Shown in pieces: positions 32,812 to 42,474 of a DNA stretch of 64,000 bases. The stretch lies in the NCBI RefSeq assembly GCF_003264115.1, contig NZ_CP021912.1, forward strand, positions 248,001-312,000, in the 5' to 3' direction. The translations under genes were made by a program, and so were the position numbers. Every line of letters begins with the position of its first letter. The stretch's first letter is position 1. The DNA comes from Erythrobacter sp. KY5 (GTDB lineage Bacteria; Pseudomonadota; Alphaproteobacteria; Sphingomonadales; Sphingomonadaceae). Below the pieces are notes generated by a model. It ran no database searches and was not told where the DNA came from. It was given only the letters and a program-made list of their open reading frames with translations.

Positions 32812-34332
32812 TCACCTTTCCTTGGTCGCGCTAAACGTGAGCTCGGGGTTCTTCTCGACCTGATAGTTCACGTCCCACGGACTCTTGGCCATGAAAACGA
32901 GATCGCCGTCACGATCACGCGCGAGATTGGCGCGATTGAAGCTCTCGAACTCGGCAAGTGCCTTCGCATCGCCCTTGATCCAGCGCGCGGTGGCGAAGGG
33001 CGATGCTTCGAGCGCGGCCTCAACCTTGTATTCAGCCGAGAGGCGCGAAATCAGCACGTCCAATTGCAGTTGGCCCACAACGCCGACAATATGCTGAGCG
33101 CCGATCTCGGGATAGAACACCTGAATGACGCCTTCTTCGGAAAGGTCGTCGAGCGCCTTGCGAAGCTGCTTGGTCTTGGTCGGATCCTTCAGCTGTACAC
33201 GGCGCAGGATTTCGGGCGCGAAATTGGGCAGGCCAGTAAAGCGCAGCTCATTCTTCTCCGACAAGGTATCGCCCACGCGAAGCGTGCCGTGGTTCGGAAT
33301 ACCGATGATGTCGCCCGCCTCTGCCGTGTCGGCGATCTCACGGTCTTGCGCGAAGAACAGGATCGGCAAGTGGATCGCAATCGGCTTGCCAAGACCGCTT
33401 GGCGTCAACTTCATGCCGCGCTTAAACGTGCCCGAGACCTGCCGCATGAATGCGATGCGGTCGCGGTGGTTGGGGTCCATGTTGGCCTGAACCTTGAAGA
33501 TGAAGCCGGTTACCTCGGCGTGGTCAGGCGCAACCTGCGCTTCGCCAGCAGGTTGCGGGCGCGGCGGGGGAGCGTATTTGGCGATGGCTTCGATCAGTTC
33601 GGTCACACCGAAATTCTTGAGTGCCGATCCGAAATAGACGGGCGTCAAATCGCCGCTACGATAGGCTTCGAGGTCGAATTCGGGATAGCCGACCTGTGCA
33701 AGCTCGGCCTCCTCTGCGAATTCCTCGGGTATCTCGGGATCGGCGTCACGCCTGCCCAGGAATTCCTTGGAGGGGCCTTCGGGGCGGCTGACTTCGCCGG
33801 TTTCGAAGTCGAGAATGCCTTTGAACCGCCCGCCCATTCCGATGGGCCAACCTTGCGGCGAGACATCAAGCGCGAGCATGTCGGCGACTTCGTCGAGCGT
33901 CTCGAACGGATCGCGGCCCTCGCGGTCGACCTTGTTGACGAAGGTAATGATCGGGACGTTCCGCAGGCGGCAGACCTCGAACAGCTTGCGGGTCTGCGGC
34001 TCGATACCCTTGGCCGCGTCGATCACCATGACCGCCGAGTCCACCGCAGTCAGCGTGCGGTAGGTGTCTTCGGAAAAGTCCTCGTGCCCCGGCGTGTCGA
34101 GCAGGTTGAAGGTCACGCCGTCCCGCTCAAAGGTCATCACGCTGGACGTGACCGAGATACCGCGCTGTTGCTCGATCTTCATCCAGTCCGAGCGCGCACG
34201 CCGTGCAGCCCCGCGCGCCTTGACCTCGCCCGCGAGGTGGATTGCTCCGCCTTGCAGCAGCAGCTTTTCGGTCAGCGTCGTCTTACCCGCGTCAGGGTGC
34301 GAGATGATCGCGAAGGTTCTTCTGTTCGACAT
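32812..34332 (-). CDS. prfC: Peptide chain release factor 3
   Basis: The 506-aa translational GTPase recycles RF1/RF2 from ribosomes. The G motifs are SHPDAGKTTLTEKLL (P-loop), DTPGHEDFSEDTYRTL (G3) and NKVDREGRDP (G4). The effector-region marker QRGISVTSSVM is present, and domains II and III follow. Length is about normal (RF3 is roughly 520-530 aa). It lies 21 bp after the pheT stop and may be expressed with pheST. Confidence 0.95.
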   Translation of the reverse strand: MSNRRTFAIISHPDAGKTTLTEKLLLQGGAIHLAGEVKARGAARRARSDWMKIEQQRGISVTSSVMTFERDGVTFNLLDTPGHEDFSEDTYRTLTAVDSAVMVIDAAKGIEPQTRKLFEVCRLRNVPIITFVNKVDREGRDPFETLDEVADMLALDVSPQGWPIGMGGRFKGILDFETGEVSRPEGPSKEFLGRRDADPEIPEEFAEEAELAQVGYPEFDLEAYRSGDLTPVYFGSALKNFGVTELIEAIAKYAPPPRPQPAGEAQVAPDHAEVTGFIFKVQANMDPNHRDRIAFMRQVSGTFKRGMKLTPSGLGKPIAIHLPILFFAQDREIADTAEAGDIIGIPNHGTLRVGDTLSEKNELRFTGLPNFAPEILRRVQLKDPTKTKQLRKALDDLSEEGVIQVFYPEIGAQHIVGVVGQLQLDVLISRLSAEYKVEAALEASPFATARWIKGDAKALAEFESFNRANLARDRDGDLVFMAKSPWDVNYQVEKNPELTFSATKER

Positions 34333-34353
34333 GGCGATACGTTGCGCGCAGGC

Positions 34354-36753
34354 TTAGCCGCGCAGTTCCGCTCCCAGCTTGGTCGCTGCGGCCACCACAT
34401 TGTCGGCAATCGCTTTAAGGTCTGCGTCCTTGTAGCTCTTTTCCTGCGGCTGCAGCGTCACTTCGATGGCGAGCGATTTCTTGCCTTCGGGCACACCTTC
34501 ACCGGTGAAGAGGTCGAACACGCGCGCGGCGGTGATGTTCGCCTTGTCGCTGCCGCGAACTGCCTTGAGCAGGTCTTCTGCCGGAAGGTCGGCGGGCACG
34601 AGGAAGGCGAAGTCGCGGGTCACGGCTTGCAGTGCGGGCGGCGTGAAGCCGGGCCGTGCGAAGCTGACCGGCCCCTTGGGTGCCTTTTTCGCCGGGATTG
34701 CGTCGAGGAACAGCTCGACCGCTGCAACAGGTCCATCCATGTCGAACGCCTTGAGCGTCGCGGGATGGAGCATGCCGAAGCGCGCAAGCACTTGTTTGGG
34801 ACCGAGGCGCAAGGTTGCAGACTGGCCCGGATGAAACTGTTCGCCAGCTTCCCCCATCACCATCAGCTTGTCCGCCGGCGCACCTGCTGCTTCGAGCAAT
34901 GAGAGCGCGGCGGCCTTCGCGTCATAGGCGTCGTACATCACGGACTTGCCCGAGGCCCAGCCACGCTGCACCTTCTCCCCCGTCAGCACGATGCCAAGTG
35001 TCGCGCGCTCATCGCTCATGCCATTCTTGCCGCGGAAGTAGCGACGGCCAAGCTCGAACAGGCGCGAGGCGCCCGCGCCGCGATCGGCGTTGCGCTTAGC
35101 GGCGATCAGCAGACCCGGAATGAGTGAGGGGCGCATGACCTTCATGTCCTCGCTGATCGGGTTGTCGAGCCTCCACAGATCATCGGTGGCCGTGAAGTGC
35201 GCGGCGGCATGTTCGGGCAGGAAGGACCACGTCACGGCTTCGTCCAGTCCGCTTCCGGCAGCGGCGCGGCGAAGCTTGCGCTCCATCTGCTGCTGCGGCG
35301 TAGCAGTCGGACGAGCCACGCCGTCCATGCGAGGGAGGGCAACGCTTTCGACCTTGTCGAGACCATGGATGCGCACGACTTCCTCGACGAGGTCGGCCGG
35401 ACCTTCGATATCGTGACGGCGCAGCGGACAGGTGACGTTCCAGTTCGCATCGACCGTGAAGTCGAGGCTTTCGAGGATACGGCGTTGCTCGTCGGCTGGT
35501 ACATCGACGCCGCCGAGCTTGGCGGTTAGGTCGGTGTCGAACAGCACGACTTTCGGAGCCATCGGTGGGACGCCGGCCCGCACGGCTTCGCTCGCGCTTC
35601 CGCCTGCAAGTTCGACGATCAGGCCGGTCAAAATATCGAGACCATCTTCGAGGAATGCCGGATCGACCCCGCGCTCGAACCGGGTGCGCGCGTCGGAGGC
35701 AAGGCCCAGCTTGCGACCCGTTACGCCGATGCGCGGCGGGTCGAAGTAAGCGATCTCGAGCAGCACGTCGGTCGTGTCGTCCTGAACGCCCGAATTCTCG
35801 CCGCCCATGATGCCTGCGATGTCGTGGACTTGGCTTTCATCCGCGATCACCACCATGCTCTCATCGAGCGTGTAGGTCTTCTCGTTGAGCGCCAGCACCT
35901 GCTCACCGTCCTTCGCGCGGCGCGCGACGACTGCGCCCGAAAGCTTGGCAAGGTCGTAAACGTGCGCGGGTCGCCCGAATGCGAGCATCAGGTAGTTGGT
36001 GAGGTCGACCAGCAGCGAGATCGGACGCTGGCCCGCGCTCTTGAGCCGCTGTTGCAGCCAGTCCGGTGACGGGCCGTTCTTCACGCCCGTAATGACGCGG
36101 CCATAGAAGGCCGGGCAGCCTTCGGGGTCGTCGGTGCGGATTTCGACCGGGCAATCGCCCGACGCCTCAAACTCGGGCATCGCAATTGGCTTCAACGTGC
36201 CAAGACCAGCCGCCGCAAGGTCGCGGGCGATGCCATAGACGCCCATGCAATCCGGGCGGTTGGGCGTGATCGCGACGTCGATGATCGGCGAGGAGCCCTG
36301 ATAGTCGGCAAAGCTGTGCCCGACGCTCGCATCCTCGGGCAGTTCAATGATGCCATCATGCTCATCGCCCAGCTCAAGTTCGCGCACCGAGCACATCATG
36401 CCGTTAGATTCGACACCTCGGATGGCGCTCTTCTTGAGCTCCATGCCATTAGCGGGGACGACCGCGCCGGGCAGGCCCAGCACGCCCTTCATGCCAGCAC
36501 GCGCATTCGGAGCGCCGCAGACCACCTGCAGCGGATCGCCTTCGCCGGTGTCGACGGTGAGCACCTGAAGCTTGTCGGCATCGGGATGCTTTTTCGCCGT
36601 CAGTACCTTTGCGACCTTGAACCCGGCAAGCGTTTCGGACGGGTCTTCGACGCCTTCGACCTCAAGCCCGATCGCGTTCAGCGTATCGGTGATTTCTTGC
36701 AACGATGCCTCGGTTTCGAGATGGTCCTTCAGCCACGTGATCGAGAACTTCAT
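34354..36753 (-). CDS. pheT: Phenylalanyl-tRNA synthetase beta subunit
   Basis: The 799-aa subunit begins [21 protein letters not shown]. It has the EMAP-II-like tRNA-binding domain ([29 protein letters not shown]), B3/B4 editing region, B5 domain (RFERGVDP further on) and the C-terminal ferredoxin-fold anticodon-binding domain. It works as an alpha2beta2 enzyme with PheS. Its start overlaps the pheS stop by 4 bp. Confidence 0.96.
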   Translation of the reverse strand: MKFSITWLKDHLETEASLQEITDTLNAIGLEVEGVEDPSETLAGFKVAKVLTAKKHPDADKLQVLTVDTGEGDPLQVVCGAPNARAGMKGVLGLPGAVVPANGMELKKSAIRGVESNGMMCSVRELELGDEHDGIIELPEDASVGHSFADYQGSSPIIDVAITPNRPDCMGVYGIARDLAAAGLGTLKPIAMPEFEASGDCPVEIRTDDPEGCPAFYGRVITGVKNGPSPDWLQQRLKSAGQRPISLLVDLTNYLMLAFGRPAHVYDLAKLSGAVVARRAKDGEQVLALNEKTYTLDESMVVIADESQVHDIAGIMGGENSGVQDDTTDVLLEIAYFDPPRIGVTGRKLGLASDARTRFERGVDPAFLEDGLDILTGLIVELAGGSASEAVRAGVPPMAPKVVLFDTDLTAKLGGVDVPADEQRRILESLDFTVDANWNVTCPLRRHDIEGPADLVEEVVRIHGLDKVESVALPRMDGVARPTATPQQQMERKLRRAAAGSGLDEAVTWSFLPEHAAAHFTATDDLWRLDNPISEDMKVMRPSLIPGLLIAAKRNADRGAGASRLFELGRRYFRGKNGMSDERATLGIVLTGEKVQRGWASGKSVMYDAYDAKAAALSLLEAAGAPADKLMVMGEAGEQFHPGQSATLRLGPKQVLARFGMLHPATLKAFDMDGPVAAVELFLDAIPAKKAPKGPVSFARPGFTPPALQAVTRDFAFLVPADLPAEDLLKAVRGSDKANITAARVFDLFTGEGVPEGKKSLAIEVTLQPQEKSYKDADLKAIADNVVAAATKLGAELRG

Positions 36754-37850
36754 GGCCGCGCTCCCACGCCTGCAGAAAGCGTCGGCTGGTCGTAGGGCGA
36801 GAAGCCGTAATGCTGCAGCCAGCGCGGATCGCCATCGAAGAAGGCGCGCAGATCGTTCATTCCGTATTTGAGCATGGCGATGCGGTCGATGCCGAGGCCG
36901 AAGGCAAAACCCTGATATTCATCCGGGTCGACACCCGCCATTTCGAGTACGCGGCGATTGACCATCCCGCTGCCGCCCAGCTCCATCCAGTCATGGCCCT
37001 CGTCATCGCCATGGCCGCCGACTACGCGGCGATTGCCCTCGTTCGAGTAACCGACATCGACTTCGACCGAAGGTTCGGTGAAGGGGAAGTAGGAGGGGCG
37101 CAGGCGAAGCGTGATATCCTCGCGCTCGAAGAAGGCCTTGAAGAAGGTCTCCAGCGTCCATTTCAGGTGGCCAAGATGGATGCCTTTGTCGACGACGAGG
37201 CCTTCGACCTGATGGAACATCGGGGTGTGCGTTGCATCGCTGTCGGAGCGGTAGACGCGGCCCGGCGCGATGATGCGGATCGGGGCACCTTGCTTCTTCA
37301 TCGAGCGGATCTGGACCGGAGAGGTGTGCGTCCTCAAGAGCATCTGCCCGCCATCAGCCGACTTGTCCGGGAAGTAGAACGTGTCGTGCATCGCGCGCGC
37401 CGGGTGGCTCTCATCCATGTTGAGCGCGGTGAAGTTGTGCCAGTCGTCCTCGATCTCGGGACCGGTCGCGACCTGGAAGCCGAGGTCGGCGAAGATCTCC
37501 GCCAGCTCATCCATCACCTGGCTCACCGGGTGGATCGAGCCCTTGTGCCTGTCCGGTGCGGGCAGCGTCAGGTCGATCGTCTCGCTTGCCAGCTGCGCTT
37601 CGAGAGCTTCGGCTTCGAGCGCGGTCTTGCGCGCGTCGATAGCTTCGGCGACTTCGGCGCGCACAGCCTGGATCGCGGGAGCTGCGTCCTTGCGCTCCTC
37701 CGGGCTCATCTGCCCGAGCGTCTTGAGAGCAAGGCTGACCCAGCCCTTCTTGCCGAGCGCAGCAACGCGCTGTTCCTCGAGCGCGTCGAGCGACGTCGAG
37801 GCCGCGATCGCTGCAAGAGCGGTGGTCTTTTGTTGTGTCAGTTCAGTCAT
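36750..37850 (-). CDS. pheS: Phenylalanyl-tRNA synthetase alpha subunit
   Basis: The 366-aa class II synthetase subunit has an N-terminal coiled coil. The catalytic core has motif 2/3 elements: [66 protein letters not shown] and [22 protein letters not shown]. It charges tRNA(Phe). It is followed by pheT and preceded by an AraC gene rather than rplT, which is the usual upstream neighbour. Confidence 0.96.
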   Translation of the reverse strand: MTELTQQKTTALAAIAASTSLDALEEQRVAALGKKGWVSLALKTLGQMSPEERKDAAPAIQAVRAEVAEAIDARKTALEAEALEAQLASETIDLTLPAPDRHKGSIHPVSQVMDELAEIFADLGFQVATGPEIEDDWHNFTALNMDESHPARAMHDTFYFPDKSADGGQMLLRTHTSPVQIRSMKKQGAPIRIIAPGRVYRSDSDATHTPMFHQVEGLVVDKGIHLGHLKWTLETFFKAFFEREDITLRLRPSYFPFTEPSVEVDVGYSNEGNRRVVGGHGDDEGHDWMELGGSGMVNRRVLEMAGVDPDEYQGFAFGLGIDRIAMLKYGMNDLRAFFDGDPRWLQHYGFSPYDQPTLSAGVGARP

Positions 37851-37947
37851 TGTCTGGCCTGCTTGGGTGAGCGGGTCCGCTAGCGCCTATTTGCTCCAGT
37901 TGCAAAGCGCTTGTTGCAGGCGCGAACGCGTCATGCGCGGGTGTTGC

Positions 37948-38844
37948 TCAAGCGCCCTTGGATGTCGGGTCGTGCAGACCCTGCACGGCTTCGCCCGCAA
38001 TGGACATTCGCGCGCGGGCAGCAGCGACGAGGAACGGCTTGTCCAGCCGCGCATATGCGGTCGGGCTCATCCCCATGAAGCGCTTGAAATCACGTACGAA
38101 ATGCGCCTGATCGTGGTACTGATAATCCATCGTGGACAGCCATTTGAGCGACGGGTCGAGCATGAACTGAGCAAGACTGCGCAGGAAACGCTGACGCCGC
38201 AGCAGCAGCTTGGGAGTGAAGCCGAAGGCGCGCCGGGACATCCGCTCAAGCGACCGCACGTTCATCGCCACCCGGTCCGCGAGGTCGGAGACCTTGGAAA
38301 GCTCCGGATCGACCAACTGCGCGTGGATGCGCTGGATGGCCTGCGCCGAGGCGTGCTCAGCCGGTTTCAGCTGCGCCATGTGCGCCTCGATCAAGCGAAG
38401 CTCCGAGACGAAATCGCCCTTGCTGTTAGCCAGCGCGCGGGCCAGCGGCTGAAACGCGGCAAATGCAGCGTCTGCGGCTCCGTCGGCAACCCGATCGGCA
38501 TAGTCGCTGGCATGTGCATCCACCAGACAAGCCCAGCCAAGCGGCATCAGACCGATGCCCCAGCTCCTGCCGGTGCCGATGCGGAAACGGGTCGCCCTGC
38601 TCGTCGGGCCGGTCGCGGAGAAGGCGGGCGTGGTCGCAAGCGGCGCATCGCCGATCGCGCTTTGGGCCCACCCTTCTTTCATGAAGCGAAGATTGGCCCA
38701 TTCGGGGTGCAGATAGTCTTCCAGCACCGGTTCGCTCGGCGAAGCGGCAACTTCGGTGCAGTAATAGGTCGTCACGTAAGGCCGCAGCTCTTCAGCAGGC
38801 AGCGCAAAGCGGATCGTTATCGCATTGCCCAATTCGTTTCGCAT
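37948..38844 (-). CDS. AraC-family transcriptional regulator (paralog A)
   Basis: The 298-aa protein has an N-terminal effector-like domain (TTYYCTEVAASPSEPVLEDYLHPEWANLRF). The C-terminal AraC double helix-turn-helix includes VSDLADRVAMNVRSLERMSRRAFGFTPKLLLRRQRFLRSL and YHDQAHFVRDFKRFMGMSPTAYARL. It is clearly paralogous to the neighbour at 38997-39947. The effector is unknown. The pair sits between rplT and pheS, splitting a common ribosomal/synthetase order. Confidence 0.9.
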   Translation of the reverse strand: MRNELGNAITIRFALPAEELRPYVTTYYCTEVAASPSEPVLEDYLHPEWANLRFMKEGWAQSAIGDAPLATTPAFSATGPTSRATRFRIGTGRSWGIGLMPLGWACLVDAHASDYADRVADGAADAAFAAFQPLARALANSKGDFVSELRLIEAHMAQLKPAEHASAQAIQRIHAQLVDPELSKVSDLADRVAMNVRSLERMSRRAFGFTPKLLLRRQRFLRSLAQFMLDPSLKWLSTMDYQYHDQAHFVRDFKRFMGMSPTAYARLDKPFLVAAARARMSIAGEAVQGLHDPTSKGA

Positions 38845-38996
38845 TTACCTTGTGCGAACCCCCAACTGCCCCTTTGTGGTCCCTTTGGCCCCGCTTAAGG
38901 CCGCCCTGGACTTCACCCCATTACCTGTGAAGAACCTGATACATAGGGACCGGTTAGCCGGTAGGAAACAGCAATTTGCGCAGACCGTCTCGCGAA

Positions 38997-39947
38997 TTAG
39001 CTCTCTTCGCCCTGTTTGGGCTTGTCGAGCGTCTGCGCCGCGCTGCCCCACACCCTTGCACGCGCTTCCATGAATGACGTGAGCACCGGCTTGTCGAGCG
39101 CGGCATATTGGGTCGGGGTCATGGTCATGAACTCGGTGAACTCGCGGGTGAATTGCGCCTGGTCGTGATAATCGCCGTCCATGGCTTCGGTCCAGCGCAG
39201 GCCGCCCCCTTGCGCACGGTCAACCATGAAGCTGGTGAGGCTGCGCATGAAGCGTTGGCGACGCATCAGCAGTTTGGGCGCGAAGCCGAAATAGCGGTGG
39301 CAAACCCGCTCCAGCGTGCGGATGCTCATGCCGCACGCATCCGCGAGCTCGCCGACCGCGAAATGCTCCCCGCTGACGAGCGCGGCATGGACGCGGACAA
39401 TCTTGGGCTCGTCGCGAGATTGCCTCATGAGCCCGTCCATGACCTCGACGATGTGGCCATATTGCTCTTCGAGAGTTGCGTCCGGGTCGCAGAGCACGCC
39501 CGACAGCGCATCGAATTTGCGGAAGGCCCGGTGCCGGGCGCCGCCGAAGACAGTGTTGGCAAGATCGTATGCGTCCGCATCGACGAACCGCGCCCATCCC
39601 ATCGGCAGGAAGCCGATCCCCCACATGCGGGTCGTGCCCACCGTGAAGTGGCAGGGAAGCGAGCTTGGCCCCGTAGCATTGTAGCGCGCGCCTTCGAGCG
39701 ATGTTTCGCCGATCTGCGACTTTGGCAGCGCGCCGCTGAAGAACCGGATATTGCCCCATTCAGGCTGGAGATAGTCCTCGACAATCCCGCCGTCGGCCAC
39801 GTCGAGCTCAAGATGGTAGAACGTCGTGAAGCACCCGTCGAACTGGGACGGTGGAGCGAAGAACTGGCTTCGGACAGAGTGCCGAGGCCCTGTAAGCCCG
39901 GTTGCCGGAGCGATCGCTCCGGTGCGCATGTCCTCTTCTATCCCCAT
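38997..39947 (-). CDS. AraC-family transcriptional regulator (paralog B)
   Basis: The 316-aa protein mirrors paralog A. Its N-terminus has CFTTFYHLELDVADGGIVEDYLQPEWGNIRFF. Its C-terminus has VGELADACGMSIRTLERVCHRYFGFAPKLLMRRQRFMRSL and YHDQAQFTREFTEFMTMTPTQYAALDKPVL. Shared EDYL.PEW.N.RF in the sensing domain suggests related ligands. The 152-bp gap between A and B is large enough for separate promoters. Target genes are not evident. Confidence 0.9.
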   Translation of the reverse strand: MGIEEDMRTGAIAPATGLTGPRHSVRSQFFAPPSQFDGCFTTFYHLELDVADGGIVEDYLQPEWGNIRFFSGALPKSQIGETSLEGARYNATGPSSLPCHFTVGTTRMWGIGFLPMGWARFVDADAYDLANTVFGGARHRAFRKFDALSGVLCDPDATLEEQYGHIVEVMDGLMRQSRDEPKIVRVHAALVSGEHFAVGELADACGMSIRTLERVCHRYFGFAPKLLMRRQRFMRSLTSFMVDRAQGGGLRWTEAMDGDYHDQAQFTREFTEFMTMTPTQYAALDKPVLTSFMEARARVWGSAAQTLDKPKQGEES

Positions 39948-40051
39948 GAGTCATGGTTTGACCCATATGGCGCGCTTCTACAAGCGTTCTGGCGCATTGT
40001 TACAAGGGCGCGGTGGCGCGGCCCCGGTCGCCAGACGCCTGCTCGCGACGC

Positions 40052-40090
40052 AAAAGGGCCCCGATGCATCGCCTGCACCGGAGCCCTTTT
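40052..40090 (-). terminator. Terminator after rpmI-rplT
   Basis: AAAAGGGCCCCGATGCA (40052-40068) pairs with TGCACCGGAGCCCTTTT (40074-40090) around a 5-nt loop, with two G-U-compatible positions. On the minus strand this gives a long stem ending in CCCTTTTGC. It explains why the AraC pair downstream need not be co-transcribed with rplT. Confidence 0.82.
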
Positions 40091-40114
40091 GATGTGTCAG
40101 CGATTGTCGCTGCT

Positions 40115-40474
40115 TCAGGCGGGAAGCGCGTCTTTCGCCTGAGCGATGATCGTCTTGAACGCCGCTTCTTCGTTCATGGCAAGGTCGGCCATGACCTTGC
40201 GGTCAAGCTCGATCCCGGCAAGCTTCACGCCGTGCATGAACTGCGAATAGGTCAGGCCTTCAGCGCGGACCGCCGCATTGATGCGCTGGATCCACAGAGC
40301 GCGGAAGTTGCGCTTCTTGATGCGGCGATCGCGGTAGGCGTACTGGCCGGCCTTTTCGACGGCCTGACGAGCGATACGGATGGTGTTCTTGCGACGACCG
40401 CGATAGCCCTTGGCTTGATCGAGCAGACGCTTGTGCTTGGCGCGCGTGGTAACGCCGCGTTTGATGCGAGGCAT
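40115..40474 (-). CDS. rplT: 50S ribosomal protein L20
   Basis: The 119-aa basic protein is a standard L20: [55 protein letters not shown], then [23 protein letters not shown]. It binds 23S rRNA early in large-subunit assembly. It follows rpmI by 23 bp and ends at a terminator hairpin. Confidence 0.98.
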   Translation of the reverse strand: MPRIKRGVTTRAKHKRLLDQAKGYRGRRKNTIRIARQAVEKAGQYAYRDRRIKKRNFRALWIQRINAAVRAEGLTYSQFMHGVKLAGIELDRKVMADLAMNEEAAFKTIIAQAKDALPA

Positions 40475-40497
40475 ATCAGTTTCTCCTTAGATCGCGA

Positions 40498-40701
40498 TCA
40501 GTCGAGCCCGTAAGGGGCCCATTTCTTCACCGTCTTCGTGTCGTGTTCGGACAGGACGGTGGTGCCGCGGTTCTGGCGGATGTACTTCGCATTGTGGCTG
40601 ATCAGGCGGTGGCGCTTGCCAGCGACACCGTGCTTGACCTTGCCGGTTGCGGTGATCTTGAAGCGTTTCTTCACACCACTCTTGGTCTTAAGCTTGGGCA
40701 T
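40498..40701 (-). CDS. rpmI: 50S ribosomal protein L35
   Basis: From ATG 40701 the 67-aa protein reads [25 protein letters not shown]...[36 protein letters not shown], typical L35. AAGGAG lies a few bases upstream. An upstream in-frame start at 40725 would add MSLTKEMK, which is the ribosome-binding-site region. infC, the usual preceding gene, is not here. Confidence 0.98.
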   Translation of the reverse strand: MPKLKTKSGVKKRFKITATGKVKHGVAGKRHRLISHNAKYIRQNRGTTVLSEHDTKTVKKWAPYGLD

Positions 40702-40791
40702 TTTCATCTCCTTGGTCAGAGACACGTCAAACCAGCCCTGGCAGCCCTTTCAGCCAGGCCGGTCGCTTGATTCGTGTCGTTGAAGTCGCGC

Positions 40792-40819
40792 CATTTAGCG
40801 CTTTGGCGCAGGATTGCAA
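40792..40819 (-). promoter_or_regulatory. Candidate rpmI-rplT promoter
   Basis: On the minus strand TTGCAA (40819-40814), a 16-bp spacer and TAAATG (40797-40792) resemble -35 and -10 boxes. Transcription would begin near 40785 and leave an 84-nt leader before rpmI. The spacer contains GCGC-TTTG-GCGC. Confidence 0.4.
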
Positions 40820-40888
40820 GCTTCGTGCGGGGTGCTTTCAGGCGAGAAGTGGACCGCATGTTACACGCTCCAGGGCCAAAAACGCCAT

Positions 40889-40983
40889 TGTGTCACTGTA
40901 GCGCCCAAAACTGTCACCCTGGGGCGAAAAGCGTCACCTTGCATGCCGAAAGTGTCACCCTGCCGCTCGAAAAGTGTCACCTT
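40889..40983. repeat. Five helically phased GTCAC repeats
   Basis: GTCAC begins at 40892, 40913, 40933, 40954 and 40976, giving intervals of 21, 20, 21 and 22 bp (two helical turns each). Around it the unit is roughly AAAA(G/C)TGTCACC(C/T)T with variable filler between. On the minus strand the unit reads AGGTGACACTTT. All copies face the same side of the helix, about 70-160 bp upstream of the candidate rpmI promoter. Confidence 0.8.
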
Positions 40984-41071
40984 TACAGCGGGGTTCATTG
41001 GCTGGCCGACGATGGGAAAGAGCGCAGCCGGTATAGCGGATCGCCAGACTGTAGGAAAATGCCGGACCGCC

Positions 41072-41506
41072 TCACCCGCTGAAAGGTTTGCGCCCTGTTA
41101 CCTCCAGCCACAGTTTGAAATCCCCGCTCACGATCACTTCCGCGCCCTCGGGTAGCTCTGCGGTCCAGACATACGTGTCGGCATGGGTCTCGCCGTATCC
41201 GTCCCAGCCATCGACCGGCATCGGCTGGCGAGTGTAGTTTGCGCCTTCGAATGCGTCGATTGCGGCGATGTCGACGCCGCTCGCATCGTGGATCGTGCCC
41301 TGCACGACCGACGAAAGCCGCGCCTGAGTGGGGATGAGCGCGGGATACCAGCCATTCTCGTCAGGGATCGCGAACAATGAACCATGCACGCTCGCCTTCG
41401 CACCAAGGCCCAAGCCTTTCAGGAACGGCCAGTCCTGCCCGCCGGGACCAAACCCATCCTGAAGGACGCCGTAGAAGAAGAGGTGTGCGGGTTGCTCGCT
41501 GCTCAT
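41072..41506 (-). CDS. Gamma-glutamylcyclotransferase (GGCT/AIG2-like) family protein
   Basis: The 144-aa protein has the BtrG/GGCT fold pattern: HLFFYGVLQDGF at the N-terminus (the YG-L substrate loop), KASVHGSLFAIPDENGWYPALIP, VVQGTIHDASGVDIAAIDAFEGANYTRQPMPV with the catalytic Glu in DAFEG, and YVWT. Members cleave gamma-glutamyl groups to 5-oxoproline. Its start overlaps the SDR gene stop by 4 bp, so it is co-translated with it. Confidence 0.9.
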   Translation of the reverse strand: MSSEQPAHLFFYGVLQDGFGPGGQDWPFLKGLGLGAKASVHGSLFAIPDENGWYPALIPTQARLSSVVQGTIHDASGVDIAAIDAFEGANYTRQPMPVDGWDGYGETHADTYVWTAELPEGAEVIVSGDFKLWLEVTGRKPFSG

Positions 41507-42447
41507 ACTGACAGCGTCTCCCCCACCAATTCCTCGCTCACCTCCCAGAGACGCTTCGCCACGCCCTCGTCGAGCGCGCGCGCCTCGACGTCGCTGTCAC
41601 CCACGGGGCCGCGTGCGTCGAAAAAGCCTGTGGGGCCGTAATAGCCTCCGCTCACCACACGGTCATCGGCGGCGGCGAGCGCGGTCGGCCATGAGCCGCG
41701 CTCCGGCGACTGCGCAAACACCGCCGAGCTGACGCCGTTGACAAGGCGCGAGAGCGGGTTCTGGGTCTTGCTGAGGAGCGGGGTCGAGGAATAGCCGGGA
41801 TGGCAGGCAACCGACTTCACCTTCGAGCCCGCCGCATCTAGCCTTCGGTGAAGCTCCATCGCAAACAGCAGGTTTGCAAGTTTTGAGCGCAAATAAGCAC
41901 GGCTGCGATCATATCCGCGCTCCATCATCAGATTGTCGAAATCGATCCGCCCGAATTTGTGCGCGATGCTGGCGACCGTGACCACACGCCCACCTCGTCC
42001 GTCGACCTGGCCCATCATCAGCGCGGTCCAGAGGAAATGGCCAAGGTGATTGGTGCCAAGCTGCAGTTCGAACCCGTCCTTGGTCTTGGATTTGGGCGTC
42101 TGCATCACGCCTGCATTGTTGACGAGGCCCCAGATCGCCCCGAACCGGTCCTTCGCCTCGTCCGCCGCTGCGCGGATCGAGGACATGTCGGCAAGGTCCA
42201 TTCGCAGCAGCTCGCAGCGCCCCTCCCCCTCGTTCACCAGCTTGGCGAGCGCCTGCTTGCCCTTCTCCTCATCGCGGCAGGCGATCACGACATCGCCGTT
42301 CTTGCGCGCGAGGATCTTGGCCGCTTCGAAACCGATCCCGGAATTGCCTCCGGTGATAAGAAAGCGCTTGCCCGAAAGATCGGAAAGTTCGTCGGGGGTC
42401 CAGTCGGTGATGCCGCCATAATCGGACGGTGCTGTCATGTGTGGCAT
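41503..42447 (-). CDS. Short-chain dehydrogenase/reductase
   Basis: The 314-aa SDR has the NAD(P) motif LITGGNSGIGFEAAKIL, LVNNAGVM and the catalytic Tyr-Lys pair in AYLRSKLAN (YxxSK). It resembles the retinol-dehydrogenase/WW-oxidoreductase-like group of longer SDRs. CRDEEKGKQAL suggests NADPH preference. The substrate is unknown. It is followed by the GGCT gene with a 4-bp overlap and preceded 27 bp upstream by hisN. Confidence 0.9.
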   Translation of the reverse strand: MPHMTAPSDYGGITDWTPDELSDLSGKRFLITGGNSGIGFEAAKILARKNGDVVIACRDEEKGKQALAKLVNEGEGRCELLRMDLADMSSIRAAADEAKDRFGAIWGLVNNAGVMQTPKSKTKDGFELQLGTNHLGHFLWTALMMGQVDGRGGRVVTVASIAHKFGRIDFDNLMMERGYDRSRAYLRSKLANLLFAMELHRRLDAAGSKVKSVACHPGYSSTPLLSKTQNPLSRLVNGVSSAVFAQSPERGSWPTALAAADDRVVSGGYYGPTGFFDARGPVGDSDVEARALDEGVAKRLWEVSEELVGETLSV

Positions 42448-42474
42448 TTGAGTCCCCTGTTGCAGCGGGGCGGA

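Larger units (their letters stand above)
40702..41071. other. 370-bp intergenic region upstream of rpmI
   Basis: No gene is supported here. The region holds a probable rpmI promoter (40792-40819) and, farther upstream, five GTCAC elements spaced 20-22 bp. The rest up to 41071 is featureless and leads to the stop of the GGCT gene. Confidence 0.7.

Noticed and set aside
32740..34902. Plus-strand 720-aa open frame antisense to prfC and the end of pheT.
   Set aside because: It is a GC-rich shadow frame. The minus strand has clear RF3 and PheT motifs across the whole span, and the antisense product has no recognisable domain.
40889..40983. CRISPR-like array or SP6-like phage promoters (AGGTGACACT matches the SP6 promoter core).
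   Set aside because: Units are about 21 bp with no true spacers, so it is not CRISPR. The SP6 similarity is a short string match without the rest of the promoter, and no phage RNA polymerase gene is present.
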